From positions 1,364,001 to 1,428,000 of the forward strand of contig NZ_CM001442.1 of the NCBI RefSeq assembly GCF_000244915.1: a stretch of DNA of 64,000 bases. The letters are read 5' to 3'. The notes under the pieces are model-generated. The model searched no databases. It saw only the letters and a list, made by a program, of their open reading frames with translations, and was not told where the DNA came from. The translations under genes were made by a program, and so were the position numbers. This DNA is from Bradyrhizobium sp. WSM471 (GTDB lineage: Bacteria > Pseudomonadota > Alphaproteobacteria > Rhizobiales > Xanthobacteraceae). How positions within the stretch are numbered: position 1 is the first letter of the stretch; each line of letters begins with the position of its first letter. This document shows positions 30,452-40,355 of the stretch, in pieces.

Positions 30452-31876
30452 TCAGCTCTGCCGAAAGCCCATCCGGAAGGCGCCCCAGTGCTTGCCGCGG
30501 ATCATGATCGGCGAGGACAGATCCTTCATCAGAACGAACTGCCCGCCGCCCATGTCGCGGCGATAGGTCTGCAGCAGGAACGGCTTGGTGTTGGCAGCGA
30601 CCTTCTGCACCGCGCGATCGGTGAACAGGCGGCGGTTGCGGCAATTGGCGTTATTCCAGACCGGGTCCTTGCCCTGCGGCAGGCGGTAGTTCGGGTTGTG
30701 CGTCGGCAGATAGCCGCCCTTGGCCCAGGCGACGCAGAACACGATGCGGGGATCGGACTTCTGGATCGGGTCCTGGATCGCGGGCAGCAAGCGGTCGGTG
30801 AAGTCGACATAGTCAGTGTTGTACTGCTTGGGATCGGTGCCGGCGATTTCCCGGTAGTTCTCGTCCATGAACTGGTCGAGCGTGATCTCGCCGCGGCCGA
30901 TGGCCGCTTCGAACTCGTCGGAGATCCGCTTGGCGGTCTCGACGACGGTTCGGATCAGCGGTGCATCGGATGTCTCCACGCCGCTGTCGGCGATCAGCGC
31001 GATCAGGCCTTCGGACGTGTCGAGCAGCTTCGTCACCCGCTGATCGGCGTTCTTGAGATCGCGCGAGGAGAGGTCGACGCCCCTGGCGAGTTCGTTGAGC
31101 TCGCTGATGACGGTGTCGCAATGTCCGAGATTGGAGGTCGCCGCGCGCGTGACGCTGCCGATCTCGGCTTCCACGGAGGCGAAGCCCTGCTGGACCCGCG
31201 AGATGATGCCGGAGATGCGCTGGGCGCCTTCGCCGGCCGTCTTCGCACGCTGCGAGGCGTCGCTGCTCTCGCCGATCAGGCCTTCGATCTGGCCGTCGAG
31301 ATCGCGCACGGTGTCGGAGATCTGGTGTGTGGCCTGGCGGGTGGCTTCCGCGAGGTTCTTGACCTCGCTTGCCACCACCGCGAAGCCGCGGCCGGCATTG
31401 CCGGCGCGTGCTGCCTCGATGGTGGCGTTGAGCGCGAGCAGGTTGGTCTGCTTCGCGATCGCCTCGATCGAGCCGGACACTTTTGCGACTTGTGCCAGCG
31501 CGGAGCCGACGGCGCTCAGGCGCGCCTCGATCCGCTCCACGGCTGCAACGAGCTCGGAGATGTGGCTGACCGCGGCATCGACTGCGCCGCGCGACTGCGC
31601 GATCTCGCCGACCGCCGCTGACGTGGTCGTTTGCACTGCCTGCGACGCATTGGCGATGTCGTGATTGGCCGACACCATCGTCTCGGCGGTTTCCTGGAGG
31701 TGATGGAACCGCTCCGACTGGTTCGCGACGCGGCTTGCGACTTCCTGGACGTTGCCGGCGATGTCAGCGAGTTCCACGCCGAGGCCGCCGATGCGGTCGG
31801 CGAGCTGATCGATCAGCCGTTCGGCAAGCGTTCGGTTGGAGCCGGTGTCCAGTACTGCAAGTTGTACGACGGACAT
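30452..31876 (-). CDS. Soluble methyl-accepting chemotaxis protein with C-terminal sensor domain
   Basis: 474 residues with no transmembrane segment. The coiled-coil signalling domain comes first (about 15-290), with the conserved hairpin tip around [20 protein letters not shown] (140-159). The C-terminal 145 residues (330-474) form a separate domain shared with the neighbouring receptor: [42 protein letters not shown] and GKHWGAFR. It is therefore a cytoplasmic receptor with reversed order, signal first and sensor last. ATG at 31876 has GGAGGACT ahead. No che genes are near. Confidence 0.92.
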   Translation of the reverse strand: MSVVQLAVLDTGSNRTLAERLIDQLADRIGGLGVELADIAGNVQEVASRVANQSERFHHLQETAETMVSANHDIANASQAVQTTTSAAVGEIAQSRGAVDAAVSHISELVAAVERIEARLSAVGSALAQVAKVSGSIEAIAKQTNLLALNATIEAARAGNAGRGFAVVASEVKNLAEATRQATHQISDTVRDLDGQIEGLIGESSDASQRAKTAGEGAQRISGIISRVQQGFASVEAEIGSVTRAATSNLGHCDTVISELNELARGVDLSSRDLKNADQRVTKLLDTSEGLIALIADSGVETSDAPLIRTVVETAKRISDEFEAAIGRGEITLDQFMDENYREIAGTDPKQYNTDYVDFTDRLLPAIQDPIQKSDPRIVFCVAWAKGGYLPTHNPNYRLPQGKDPVWNNANCRNRRLFTDRAVQKVAANTKPFLLQTYRRDMGGGQFVLMKDLSSPIMIRGKHWGAFRMGFRQS

Positions 31877-31985
31877 GTCTTGAGAGTCCTCCAGTCAGAG
31901 CCGTTCGCCGGCTCACCGCGGCATTCCCATTCCAATTCCGGTCTTAAGAGGTGATTCGCGCTTTGGCGTCTTGCCTGAGCGCGCA

Positions 31986-33734
31986 CTAGAGCTTGTAGGC
32001 CGTCCTGAATCCGCCCCAGTGCCGGCCCTGCACGCGGATCGGAACGTCGATCTCGCGCATCATCACCGTATTTCCGTTCCCCATGTCGCGTGCATAGCTC
32101 TGGACCAGATACGAGCGCAGGTTGCGCGCGGCGGCCAACCCCGCGGGATCGTTGAACATCCGCCGGTTGCGGCTGTTGGCCGTGTTCCAGGCAGCATCGC
32201 CCGGCCGCTGCGGATGCGAATAGATCCTGTTGTGCACCGGCAGGAAGCCGTTGCGGTCGACCATGGCGCAGAACGCCAAGCGCGGGTCCTTTGCCAGAAA
32301 AGCCTCCTGGAACGCCGGCAGCGCGCGGTCGGCCCAGTCCAGATATCTGGTGCGGTACTGCTGCGGATTGGTTCCGGCGATTTCGGCGTAGTCAGTGTCG
32401 AAGAGGTCGTCGATCTTCACCTCGCCGCGGGCAACCGCCTGCTCGAAGATCGCGGTCAGCGCGTTACCCGCCTCCATGGCGCGGGTGACGAACTCGGTGT
32501 TTTCTTCGTGGATCGACCAGAGCCGGTCCTCGATCTTCTCGCTGAGCGCAGCATCGGGATTGACGAATTGCGCGCGGGCGCCGGCCTTGGATTGCTCGAC
32601 CACGCGCAGGCGGCAGGCGCCGACGCCTTCGAGGGTGCCTTCGACCATGGCTTGCGACGCAAGGCGGCCCGCGTCCGCGCCGCCGATCAGCACGCCGTCC
32701 ATCGCTATCTCGTAGACCGGCAGCACGCCCCGGGCGGTTTCGAGCTTGAGATGGCAGGGCAGCCGCTCGGTCTTGCGGCGGTCGTCGTGCTCGCTCTGGC
32801 GCAGCAGCACGGCGCAACGCGATTTCAGTTTCTGTGCGAAGGCGGTCACGGCCTTGCCCGCGCTGGCGACGTTCTCGCCGTGGCTCTCGGCTGCCTTGGT
32901 CGCAGCATCGATCTCGGCTGCGCTTTCGCCGACCGAGATGATGAACTCCGACGCGCTTGTCGCGTTGCCGGAGACTTCGCTGGTGGTGGCGTTCTGTTCG
33001 GCGACGGCGCCGTTGACGGTCTCGAAGACCGGGCGGATCGCCTCGATCGCCTGCGAGATGCGGTGCACCGCATCCGCGGAGCCGGCTGCGTCGCGCTGCA
33101 GCGCGTCGATCTTTTTGGTGATCTCCTCCGTCGCGCCCTGGGTCTGCACCGCGAGTGCTTTGACCTCGGTGGCGACGACCGCAAAGCCTCTTCCCGCAGC
33201 GCCCGCGCGCGCGGCCTCGATGGTCGAGTTGAGCGCGAGCAGCGTCGTCTGCCGCGCGATCTGCGCGATCAGATTGACGACGTTGCCGATGGCGGCCGAG
33301 GATTCGCGCAAGCGATCGACATTGGCGCGGGCTTCCTGTGCCGCGGCGCTGGCCTCGTCGGCGAGCTTGCCGGCCTCGCGGACCTGTGCCCCGATGCCCA
33401 GCGCCGACTGGGTGAATTTGTCGGCGGCATGGGCGAAGGTGGAGGCGTTCGATTGCGCGGCGTTGGTCCGGCCGGTCAGGGCGTCGGTGCGGTCGCGGAT
33501 GGCGGCAAGCGTCGTGGCGGTCGCCTCGGCGCCGCCGGCCACCGAATTGGCGGCGCGCTCGAGCTGGCGAATCATGGCGCCCAGCTCGAGTTCCAGCAGT
33601 TCCAGGATTTCCTTGGCCGAATCGCTCTCGACGGCCGCGGCAGGCTCGGAATGGGCCGCCGGCTGCGCAGCCTGCGGGGCAGCCGCAGTTGCAGCCATGT
33701 CCGGCAGACGCTTCCGAAATAGTCCGAATGCCAT
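31986..33734 (-). CDS. Soluble methyl-accepting chemotaxis protein with PilZ and C-terminal sensor domains
   Basis: 582 residues from the ATG at 33734 with AGAGAG ahead; an upstream in-frame Met is rejected. No transmembrane segment. The signalling coiled coil spans about 45-300 with the tip [20 protein letters not shown] (160-179). Residues 319-395 look like a PilZ domain (DDRRKTERLPCHLKLE and a later GVLIGG), implying a c-di-GMP input. The last 140 residues match the C-terminal domain of the receptor 109 bp downstream. Together these suggest a receptor joining c-di-GMP and an unknown cytoplasmic signal. Confidence 0.9.
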   Translation of the reverse strand: MAFGLFRKRLPDMAATAAAPQAAQPAAHSEPAAAVESDSAKEILELLELELGAMIRQLERAANSVAGGAEATATTLAAIRDRTDALTGRTNAAQSNASTFAHAADKFTQSALGIGAQVREAGKLADEASAAAQEARANVDRLRESSAAIGNVVNLIAQIARQTTLLALNSTIEAARAGAAGRGFAVVATEVKALAVQTQGATEEITKKIDALQRDAAGSADAVHRISQAIEAIRPVFETVNGAVAEQNATTSEVSGNATSASEFIISVGESAAEIDAATKAAESHGENVASAGKAVTAFAQKLKSRCAVLLRQSEHDDRRKTERLPCHLKLETARGVLPVYEIAMDGVLIGGADAGRLASQAMVEGTLEGVGACRLRVVEQSKAGARAQFVNPDAALSEKIEDRLWSIHEENTEFVTRAMEAGNALTAIFEQAVARGEVKIDDLFDTDYAEIAGTNPQQYRTRYLDWADRALPAFQEAFLAKDPRLAFCAMVDRNGFLPVHNRIYSHPQRPGDAAWNTANSRNRRMFNDPAGLAAARNLRSYLVQSYARDMGNGNTVMMREIDVPIRVQGRHWGGFRTAYKL

Positions 33735-33939
33735 CAGGTCTCTCTTGTCGGGGGACGGTCGGGCGCTATTTTCGCAGGCTGGAATGAAATCAGGGTTAAC
33801 GGTGCCTGACATCTAGGCACGGGCCCATACGGTGTTACCTTAAAGTCGTAGAGCCTCTTTCTTTCCAGGGGGGTGGCGGCCTATAAGGCCGCGCTTCCCA
33901 CGCTCACCTTGGCGCACGAGTCCCTAGAGAAGATCACGC

Positions 33940-34686
33940 ATGGCCGGACATTCCCAATTCAAGAACATCATGCACCGCAAGGGGCGGCAGGATGCCCAGA
34001 AGTCGAAACTGTTCGGCAAGCTGGCGCGGGAAATCACCGTTGCGGCCAAGCTGGGGACGCCCGACCCCAACATGAACCCGCGCCTGCGGGCAGCGATCAC
34101 CGCGGCGCGTCAGGAGAACATGCCGAAGGACAATATCGAGCGCGCCGTCAAGAAGGCGCTCGGCAATGACGGCGAGAATTATGACGAGATCCGCTACGAG
34201 GGTTACGGCCCCGGCGGCGTTGCCGTCATCGTCGAGGCGCTGACCGACAATCGCAACCGTGCGGCTTCCGACATCCGCTCCTTCTTCACCAAGTCCGGCG
34301 GCAATCTCGGTGAAACCGGCTCGGTGTCCTTCATGTTCGACCGCACCGGCATCGTCGAATACGACCGCAGCGTCGCCTCCGACGATGCGGTGCTGGATGC
34401 CGCGATCGAGGCCGGCGCCGACGACGTGATCTCGAGCGAAGGCGGCCACGAGATCTACGCCTCGACTGAAGGCTATCGCGACGTCGCCAAGGCGCTGGAA
34501 GCCAAGTTCGGCGAGCCGCGTAAGGCCGCGCTGATCTGGAAGCCGCAGAACACCGTCGCGGTCGACGACGAGACCGCCGAGAAGCTGCTCAGGCTGATGG
34601 ACCTGCTCAACGAGCACGACGACGTCCAGCACGTCTACGCCAATTTCGAGGTGTCGGACGCGCTGCTGGCGAAGATGGGCGGGTAG
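33940..34686 (+). CDS. yebC: YebC/PmpR-family regulator / translation factor
   Basis: 248 residues, full length, beginning [20 protein letters not shown], the highly conserved YebC start. Three-domain layout is evident with [20 protein letters not shown] and [10 protein letters not shown]. Family members are DNA-binding regulators, and recent work ties some to ribosome rescue at proline stretches. It precedes ruvC as in many bacteria, with a 71-bp gap. Confidence 0.96.
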   Translation: MAGHSQFKNIMHRKGRQDAQKSKLFGKLAREITVAAKLGTPDPNMNPRLRAAITAARQENMPKDNIERAVKKALGNDGENYDEIRYEGYGPGGVAVIVEALTDNRNRAASDIRSFFTKSGGNLGETGSVSFMFDRTGIVEYDRSVASDDAVLDAAIEAGADDVISSEGGHEIYASTEGYRDVAKALEAKFGEPRKAALIWKPQNTVAVDDETAEKLLRLMDLLNEHDDVQHVYANFEVSDALLAKMGG

Positions 34687-34757
34687 GGGGCCACTTCCCC
34701 TGTTACTTCCGTTCTGTTTCTGTTTCCCCCACGGCGGCCAGCCGCTATCACTGGCCC

Positions 34758-35285
34758 ATGACGACGCTCCCGATTCGTGGCCCCGTTCGCATCATCGGCA
34801 TCGACCCTGGCCTGCGCCGCACCGGCTGGGGCGTGATCGAGGCCGAGGGCAACCGCCTGATCTACATTGCCTGTGGCTCGGTAGAACCGCCGGACGATTT
34901 GCCGCTGGCGAGCCGGCTGCTCGCGATCCATGAGGGGCTCGCCGCCATCCTGTCCGGTCACAAGCCGATGGAAGCCGCGGTCGAACAGACTTTCGTCAAC
35001 AAGGACGGAGTCGCGACGCTGAAGCTCGGCCAGGCCCGCGGCGTCGCCATGCTCGCGCCTGCGATGTTCGGCATCAGTGTTGCCGAATACGCGCCGAACC
35101 AGGTGAAAAAGACGGTGGTCGGCGCCGGCCACGCCGACAAGCAGCAGATCGCGATGATGCTCAAGATTTTGCTGCCCAAGGCCGATCCGCCGTCCGCGGA
35201 CGCCGCCGACGCGCTCGCCATTGCCATCACCCATGCCCATCATCGCCAGAGCACCGCGCTGCGGCTGAAGGTGGCAGGCTTATGA
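34758..35285 (+). CDS. ruvC: Holliday junction endonuclease RuvC
   Basis: 175 residues. Catalytic acidic residues are in place: [14 protein letters not shown] (Asp), [10 protein letters not shown] (Glu), and [12 protein letters not shown] (Asp pair). Forms a dimer that cuts Holliday junctions after RuvAB branch migration. Its stop overlaps the ruvA start by ATGA, the first gene of a tight ruvC-ruvA-X-ruvB operon. Confidence 0.97.
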   Translation: MTTLPIRGPVRIIGIDPGLRRTGWGVIEAEGNRLIYIACGSVEPPDDLPLASRLLAIHEGLAAILSGHKPMEAAVEQTFVNKDGVATLKLGQARGVAMLAPAMFGISVAEYAPNQVKKTVVGAGHADKQQIAMMLKILLPKADPPSADAADALAIAITHAHHRQSTALRLKVAGL

Positions 35286-35899
35286 TCGGCAAGCTCAAGG
35301 GCCTGATCGATTCCTACGGCGAGGATTTCGTCATCCTCGACGTCGGCGGTGTCGGTTATCAGGTGCATTGCTCGACGCGCACGCTGCAGCATCTGCCCTC
35401 GCCGGGCGAGGCCGCCGTGCTGTCGATCGAGACCTATGTGCGCGAGGATCAGATCAAGCTGTTCGGCTTCCGCAGCGACCAGGAGCGCGAATGGTTTCGC
35501 CTGCTCCAGACCGTGCAGGGTGTCGGCGCCAAGGTCGCGCTTGCCGTGCTCGGAACGCTGCAGCCGTCCGACCTCGCCAACGCCATCGCGTTGCGCGACA
35601 AGGCTGCGGTGGCGCGCACGCCCGGTGTCGGCCCCAAGGTCGCGGAGCGCATTGTCACCGAACTGAAGGACAAGGCGCCGGCCTTTGCCAATGTCGATCC
35701 GGCGGTCGTGCATCTCGCCGGTGCCATGGACGACCAGCGCGCGCCCCGGCCCGTGGCGGACGCGATCTCAGCGCTGGTCAATCTCGGCTACGGCCAGCCG
35801 CAGGCTGCGGCCGCGATCGCATCGGCCTCGCGCAGCGCGGGCGAGAGCGCCGAGACCGCGCAGCTCATCCGGCTGGGCCTGAAGGAGCTGTCGAAGTGA
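35282..35899 (+). CDS. ruvA: Holliday junction helicase subunit RuvA
   Basis: 205 residues, normal length. N-terminal OB fold [26 protein letters not shown], the helix-hairpin-helix motifs ([27 protein letters not shown]) and the C-terminal RuvB-binding domain are all there. Overlaps both ruvC and the following membrane protein gene by 4 bp. Confidence 0.97.
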   Translation: MIGKLKGLIDSYGEDFVILDVGGVGYQVHCSTRTLQHLPSPGEAAVLSIETYVREDQIKLFGFRSDQEREWFRLLQTVQGVGAKVALAVLGTLQPSDLANAIALRDKAAVARTPGVGPKVAERIVTELKDKAPAFANVDPAVVHLAGAMDDQRAPRPVADAISALVNLGYGQPQAAAAIASASRSAGESAETAQLIRLGLKELSK

Positions 35900-36426
35900 G
35901 TGCGGCCCGCGCCAATCCCGTCGCCGTTCTTTTCCGTCGCCTTTCGCGCGTGGCCGGTATCGTCGTGATCTTCGCCGTTGTGGGGCCGCTGACGGTCGCC
36001 GCGCTGGTTTCGGTGATGGTGACGACGCTCGGTGCCGCGGTGCTGCAGATGTTTCTTGCGCTCCTTGAGCTGGAGGCACTGCGCACCCTGGTTTCGGTCG
36101 CGATCGTGCTGCTGGCCATCGCCACGATTCTCGCCTCGTTCTTTCCCGCAGTCGCCGCCGGCTTGATCTTCGCGCTGGCCGCGGTCTACGCCGAGCTCAA
36201 CATGATCTGGATGGCGTGGCTCGCCGCAGCCGTGGCCGCCGCCGGCTTCGTCGGGTTTGGCATGTTCGTTGTGCCCGCCGAAAACTCCGCAGTGATCTTG
36301 CCGAGTGTCGGTTCCGCGCCTGAGGCGCTGAAGCTGTCCGCCCTGCTCGCTATCGTCGCTGTCATGCCGGCCAGCCTGTGCTGGTGGCTCGCGAAACCGC
36401 TGCACCGTGTTATCCTGCCCGCATGA
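35896..36426 (+). CDS. Integral membrane protein between ruvA and ruvB
   Basis: 176 residues from a GTG start at 35896 overlapping the ruvA stop (GTGA). Five to six hydrophobic segments fill most of the protein, for example [20 protein letters not shown] and [20 protein letters not shown]. Its stop overlaps the ruvB start (ATGA). No named domain is recognised. The strict translational coupling on both sides shows that it is made with the Holliday junction proteins, but an inner-membrane protein has no known role in that process. Confidence 0.82.
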   Translation: MSAARANPVAVLFRRLSRVAGIVVIFAVVGPLTVAALVSVMVTTLGAAVLQMFLALLELEALRTLVSVAIVLLAIATILASFFPAVAAGLIFALAAVYAELNMIWMAWLAAAVAAAGFVGFGMFVVPAENSAVILPSVGSAPEALKLSALLAIVAVMPASLCWWLAKPLHRVILPA

Positions 36427-37475
36427 GCACTCCTCCCCGCATGGTCACGCCCGAGCGCCGCAGCGATGATGTCGGCGACACTGCGTTGCGTCCGCAATCG
36501 CTATCCGACTTCGTCGGCCAGCAGCAGGCGCGCAAGAACCTCTCGATTTTCATCGAGGCGGCGCGCAAGCGCGGCGAAGCGCTCGATCACGTGCTGTTCG
36601 TCGGTCCGCCGGGCCTTGGCAAGACCACGCTGGCGCAGATCGTGGCCAAGGAGCTCGGTGTCGGCTTTCGCGCCACGTCGGGCCCGGTGATCGCCAAGGC
36701 TGGCGATCTTGCCGCGCTGCTCACCAATCTCGAAGAGCGTGACGTGCTGTTCATCGATGAGATCCATCGCCTGAGCCCGGCAGTGGAAGAGGTGCTCTAT
36801 CCCGCGATGGAGGACTTCCAGCTCGACCTTATCATCGGCGAGGGCCCCGCGGCGCGCTCGGTCAAGATCGAGCTGTCGAAATTCACCCTCGTCGGCGCCA
36901 CCACGCGCGCCGGCCTGCTCACCAATCCCTTGCGCGATCGATTCGGCATTCCTATCCGGCTCAATTTCTACACCATCGAAGAGCTGGAAAGCATCGTCAC
37001 CCGTGGCGCCCGGGTGCTCAATGTCGGCATGAGCGCGGACGGCGCCAACGAGATCGCGCGCCGCGCCCGTGGCACGCCGCGTATTGCCGGCCGGCTGCTG
37101 CGCCGCGTGCGCGATTTTGCCTCGGCGGCCGATGCCGACAGGATCGATCGCAAGATTGCCGACCACGCGCTGAGCGCGCTTGAGGTCGATGCCGCCGGCC
37201 TCGATGCCATGGACCGCCGCTACCTCACGACCATCGCGCAGAACTATGGCGGCGGCCCGGTCGGCGTCGAGACGATGGCCGCCGCTCTGTCGGAGCCACG
37301 CGATGCGATCGAGGACATCATCGAACCCTATCTGATCCAGTGTGGCTATCTGCAGCGGACCCCGCGCGGCCGCCTGCTCACCTCGCACGCCTTCCGCCAT
37401 CTCGGGATCGCCGAGCCCTCGCGCGATGCGGCGGCACAGTTCGGCCTGTTTGGCACCGACGAGAGCGACGACTGA
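36423..37475 (+). CDS. ruvB: Holliday junction helicase subunit RuvB
   Basis: 350 residues from the ATG at 36423. Walker [15 protein letters not shown], Walker [11 protein letters not shown], sensor 1 [11 protein letters not shown] and the Arg finger region are intact, and the C-terminal winged helix follows ([12 protein letters not shown]). It is the hexameric motor of branch migration. The longer frame from 36378 is rejected because it overlaps the membrane protein without a ribosome site. Confidence 0.97.
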   Translation: MSTPPRMVTPERRSDDVGDTALRPQSLSDFVGQQQARKNLSIFIEAARKRGEALDHVLFVGPPGLGKTTLAQIVAKELGVGFRATSGPVIAKAGDLAALLTNLEERDVLFIDEIHRLSPAVEEVLYPAMEDFQLDLIIGEGPAARSVKIELSKFTLVGATTRAGLLTNPLRDRFGIPIRLNFYTIEELESIVTRGARVLNVGMSADGANEIARRARGTPRIAGRLLRRVRDFASAADADRIDRKIADHALSALEVDAAGLDAMDRRYLTTIAQNYGGGPVGVETMAAALSEPRDAIEDIIEPYLIQCGYLQRTPRGRLLTSHAFRHLGIAEPSRDAAAQFGLFGTDESDD

Positions 37476-37603
37476 TCTGCGCAAGTACGGGCTGCTCGGC
37501 CGTCATTAATTTCCGGTCATCTCGTGCAGAGGGTCTGCACAAACGCACCCCATTTCCGCTCCAATAGGGTCGCATCAAGGAGCTGCATCACCATCGAGCT
37601 TCC

Positions 37604-38521
37604 ATGATCACGCGTCGTCATCTCATCCGTTCCATCGGCGCCCTGTCCGCCCTCGGCGTCTCGACCGCGGCCTATGGCGTCGGCGTCGAGCCGGTGCTGC
37701 GGCTTCGCGTCACCCGCTATCATCCAACCCCGCGGCAATGGCCGGCGGATTTCCAGCTGAAGATCGCGGTGATCGCCGACATCCATGCCTGCGATCCCTG
37801 GATGTCGCTGGAGCGGATCGAGGCCATCGTCGATCGCACCAATGCGCTCAACGCGGATATCATCGTGCTGCTCGGCGACTATGTCGCCGGCCTGCACCAG
37901 GTCACGCGCATCATTCCGGCGAACGAATGGGCCAAGGTGCTGGCCGGCCTGAAAGCGCCGCTCGGCGTCCATGCCGTCATGGGCAACCACGACTATTGGG
38001 TGGACAGGACCGTGCAGCAGGTGGGGCACGGGCCGACGGTCGCGCATCGCGCGCTGGAGGCGGCCGGCATTCCCGTCTACGAGAACGACGTCGTGCGGCT
38101 CGCCAAGGACGGCCGCGCGTTCTGGCTCGCGGGCCTCGGCGATCAGCTCGCCTTTCTGCCGGCGCGACGCTTCCGGAGCACGGGGCGCTTCGGCGCCGAT
38201 GATCTCGACGCGACGCTTGCCAAGGTCAGCGACGACGCGCCGATCATCCTGCTCGCGCATGAGCCCAATATCGCGCCGCGTGTGCCCGCCCGAGTCGCGT
38301 TGCAACTGTCCGGCCACACCCATGGCGGCCAGGTCCGCCTGCTCGGCTGGTCGCCGGCGGTTCCACCGCAGCACGGCCTCCGGCTCGCCTATGGTCATGT
38401 CCGGCTGAAATGCGACGTCATCATCTCCGGCGGCCTCGGTTGCAGCATCATGCCGCTCCGCGTCGGCGTGCCGCCTGAGATCGTCGAGGTCAGGCTGGGA
38501 CGGGGGCCGGCGGTCGCGTAG
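37604..38521 (+). CDS. Exported calcineurin-like metallophosphoesterase
   Basis: 305 residues. The start MITRRHLIRSIGALSALGVS has a twin-arginine-like signal. Metal-binding motifs are complete: IADIHACD, LLGDYV, VMGNHDYW and, near the end, LLAHEP and LSGHTHGGQVRL. Resembles the YkuE/UDP-2,3-diacylglucosamine-hydrolase-like branch of periplasmic phosphoesterases. It lies between ruvB and the start of ybgC, a position I associate with Bradyrhizobium, and is the last intact core gene before the island. Confidence 0.88.
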   Translation: MITRRHLIRSIGALSALGVSTAAYGVGVEPVLRLRVTRYHPTPRQWPADFQLKIAVIADIHACDPWMSLERIEAIVDRTNALNADIIVLLGDYVAGLHQVTRIIPANEWAKVLAGLKAPLGVHAVMGNHDYWVDRTVQQVGHGPTVAHRALEAAGIPVYENDVVRLAKDGRAFWLAGLGDQLAFLPARRFRSTGRFGADDLDATLAKVSDDAPIILLAHEPNIAPRVPARVALQLSGHTHGGQVRLLGWSPAVPPQHGLRLAYGHVRLKCDVIISGGLGCSIMPLRVGVPPEIVEVRLGRGPAVA

Positions 38522-38589
38522 TCCAGCTTGCGCGGCCGGCCGTTTTTGCGCAAAACGGGCCTCTATCTGAAAGCGAAGAGGCTCGCGAC

Positions 38590-38691
38590 GTGACAGCTCA
38601 TCTCGACGGCGAGATCCGCGACGGCCGCCACCACATGCAGGTCCGCGTCTACTACGAGGACACGGATTTCCCTGACTTGCCATTGTCGTAG
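38590..38691 (+). pseudogene. ybgC: ybgC (tol-pal acyl-CoA thioesterase), 5' end only, cut by island insertion
   Basis: From the GTG at 38590 the frame reads MTAHLDGEIRDGRHHMQVRV then YYEDTDF, the conserved start of the tol-pal-associated hotdog thioesterase with its catalytic Asp region. After codon 27 the sequence departs from the family (PDLPLS) and stops at 38691. The remaining 110 or so residues are missing from this window. The break is exactly where the serine recombinase gene begins on the opposite strand, so the gene was split by integration. In related genomes tolQ-R-A-B-pal follow. Confidence 0.85.
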
Positions 38692-40355
38692 TATGCAAAC
38701 GTGCTGATCTCTCGCTCCTTGCTGCGGTTTTCGGGAAAAAGGTTCCTTCCGTAAAGCGCGGAGCTGTTCAGGTAGGGCGTATATTCGTAGGGCATCCGCT
38801 TGCGAACCGGATGCACTACTATGCATTCAATCAAGTTGCGGAAGGCAATGCGAGTTTCGATCGCCTTCGGATTGGTTTTGAGCGCGGTGATAAGCCTTCT
38901 AACCTCCGAGGAGTATCGGTCACTGAATTTCGGGCGATCGAAGCCAACTATATTTTCGCCGCCACCGCCCAGCAGCCGCAAGCGCTCTTCAACGCTTTCC
39001 CGCTCCAGGTCGCACTCATCGATCCGCTTGAGCAATTCGTCCGGCTTGCGGCGGCTATTTGCGATGGCATAAGAGAGGCGTTCGATCTCGGTAGTCAATA
39101 CGCGGCGTCGACGCTCTAGCTTATTGTGTTCGCTGCCATTGTTCCGATCGTTTTTGCGCTCCTCCTTCCAAGTACGCATCGCCTCTTCAATGGCTTTCGG
39201 CGAAAGCAATTTCACCTGGATTTTTTCGGAGGCATCCTCGAGCAGAACGTCCATATCAAAGCTACGGGTGTGCTCGCAGGTGCCCCGCTGATGCGCGCTC
39301 GCGCATGCCGCGCGCGGCGCACCGTTACGCGAGGATTGAGCGATTCGCATATGGCCATTGCAGACGCCACACCGGAGCACACCGGCAAGCGGGTGCTCAT
39401 TGTTGCGCGGACTCACGGCGCGACGCCGCGGCTGGCCAGTCGGTCCGAACATAGATACCGCGCGCACCCTACGAACCTTCTGCGCTAGATCCCAGAGCCC
39501 TTGCGGAACGATCCGCAGCTCTGGCTTTTTGACGATAATGTGGCGTTCTGCTGGATTGCGGCGCTTCTGTTTCTTCTGCGTCTCTGGGTTAAGAATTGTC
39601 GAGCGAACGTTCCAATGTATCTCGCCGATGTATAGTTCGTTGCCGATAATGCCGCGACCATGCCGACCGCCTGTGATGCACTGATGGTTCCAGGTGGTGC
39701 GACCCGCCTTGTTCTTGTGACGAGTTGCCCCTGGTGAGGGCACGCCTTCGCGGGTGAGGTCAGCGGCGATAGTTCGGGTCGAGCGGCCCGCTGCATATTC
39801 TTTGAAGATGCGGAGCACAATCTTTGCTTCGTTCTCATCGATTACGCGCTCGCCGGGCGCGCCCGGCCTCGGCCGATAACCATAGGCGTATGAGCCCGGA
39901 ATTCTTCCGTTCGCAACAGCGTTGTCATGGCCGCGCCGAACCTTTTCGGCGAGCTGCGGCTTGTAAATCGTGTTGTACAGACTTGCGATGCTAATGTCAG
40001 TGGCGGTCGCGTAGACTCCTTTCTGATCCATCAACTCAACGCCGTTGAACTCGAAAACCTGCTTGAGACGCTGGATGGTTGCGGGATCGCGCGACAAGCG
40101 GTCGAAATGCTCAACGACGACTACGTCAAACTGCTGGCTTCGCACACCGTTGAGCAAGCGCTGATAGCCGTCCCGCGAACCTTCGGTAAGACCAGATTTT
40201 GCGGCATCCACAAACTCGCCGACGACATCGAGGTTGTTGCGCAATGCGACCTTGCGGCAGAGTAACAGCTGACCGTCAATCGAGCTCGCCTTTTGCATGT
40301 CGCTCGAATAGCGCGCGTATATTACGGCCGTTTTCTTCGATGACGGTGTCGTCAT
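38652..40355 (-). CDS. Large serine recombinase (island integrase)
   Basis: 567 residues. The N-terminal resolvase domain has VIYARYSSDMQ with nucleophile Ser17 and Arg15, and FDRLSRDP at 84-91. It continues with a recombinase domain (GYRPRPGAPGERVIDENEA), a zinc ribbon (RCGVCN...C...C) and a long Glu/Arg coiled coil, the full large-serine-recombinase layout. It lies at the very end of the island pointing into ybgC, as expected for the integrase. Unusually, its stop codon (38652-38654) and last five or six codons lie in the ybgC remnant, beyond the junction. ATG at 40355. Confidence 0.93.
   Translation of the reverse strand: MTTPSSKKTAVIYARYSSDMQKASSIDGQLLLCRKVALRNNLDVVGEFVDAAKSGLTEGSRDGYQRLLNGVRSQQFDVVVVEHFDRLSRDPATIQRLKQVFEFNGVELMDQKGVYATATDISIASLYNTIYKPQLAEKVRRGHDNAVANGRIPGSYAYGYRPRPGAPGERVIDENEAKIVLRIFKEYAAGRSTRTIAADLTREGVPSPGATRHKNKAGRTTWNHQCITGGRHGRGIIGNELYIGEIHWNVRSTILNPETQKKQKRRNPAERHIIVKKPELRIVPQGLWDLAQKVRRVRAVSMFGPTGQPRRRAVSPRNNEHPLAGVLRCGVCNGHMRIAQSSRNGAPRAACASAHQRGTCEHTRSFDMDVLLEDASEKIQVKLLSPKAIEEAMRTWKEERKNDRNNGSEHNKLERRRRVLTTEIERLSYAIANSRRKPDELLKRIDECDLERESVEERLRLLGGGGENIVGFDRPKFSDRYSSEVRRLITALKTNPKAIETRIAFRNLIECIVVHPVRKRMPYEYTPYLNSSALYGRNLFPENRSKEREISTFAYYDNGKSGKSVSS
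38660..38678. other. attL: left junction of the genomic island
   Basis: Core ybgC coding sequence ends at about 38,668 (within GACACGGATTTC) and island sequence starts. The exact crossover dinucleotide cannot be set without the other end. Base composition and gene density change here: intact, closely packed genes to the left, remnants and IS fragments to the right. Confidence 0.75.
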
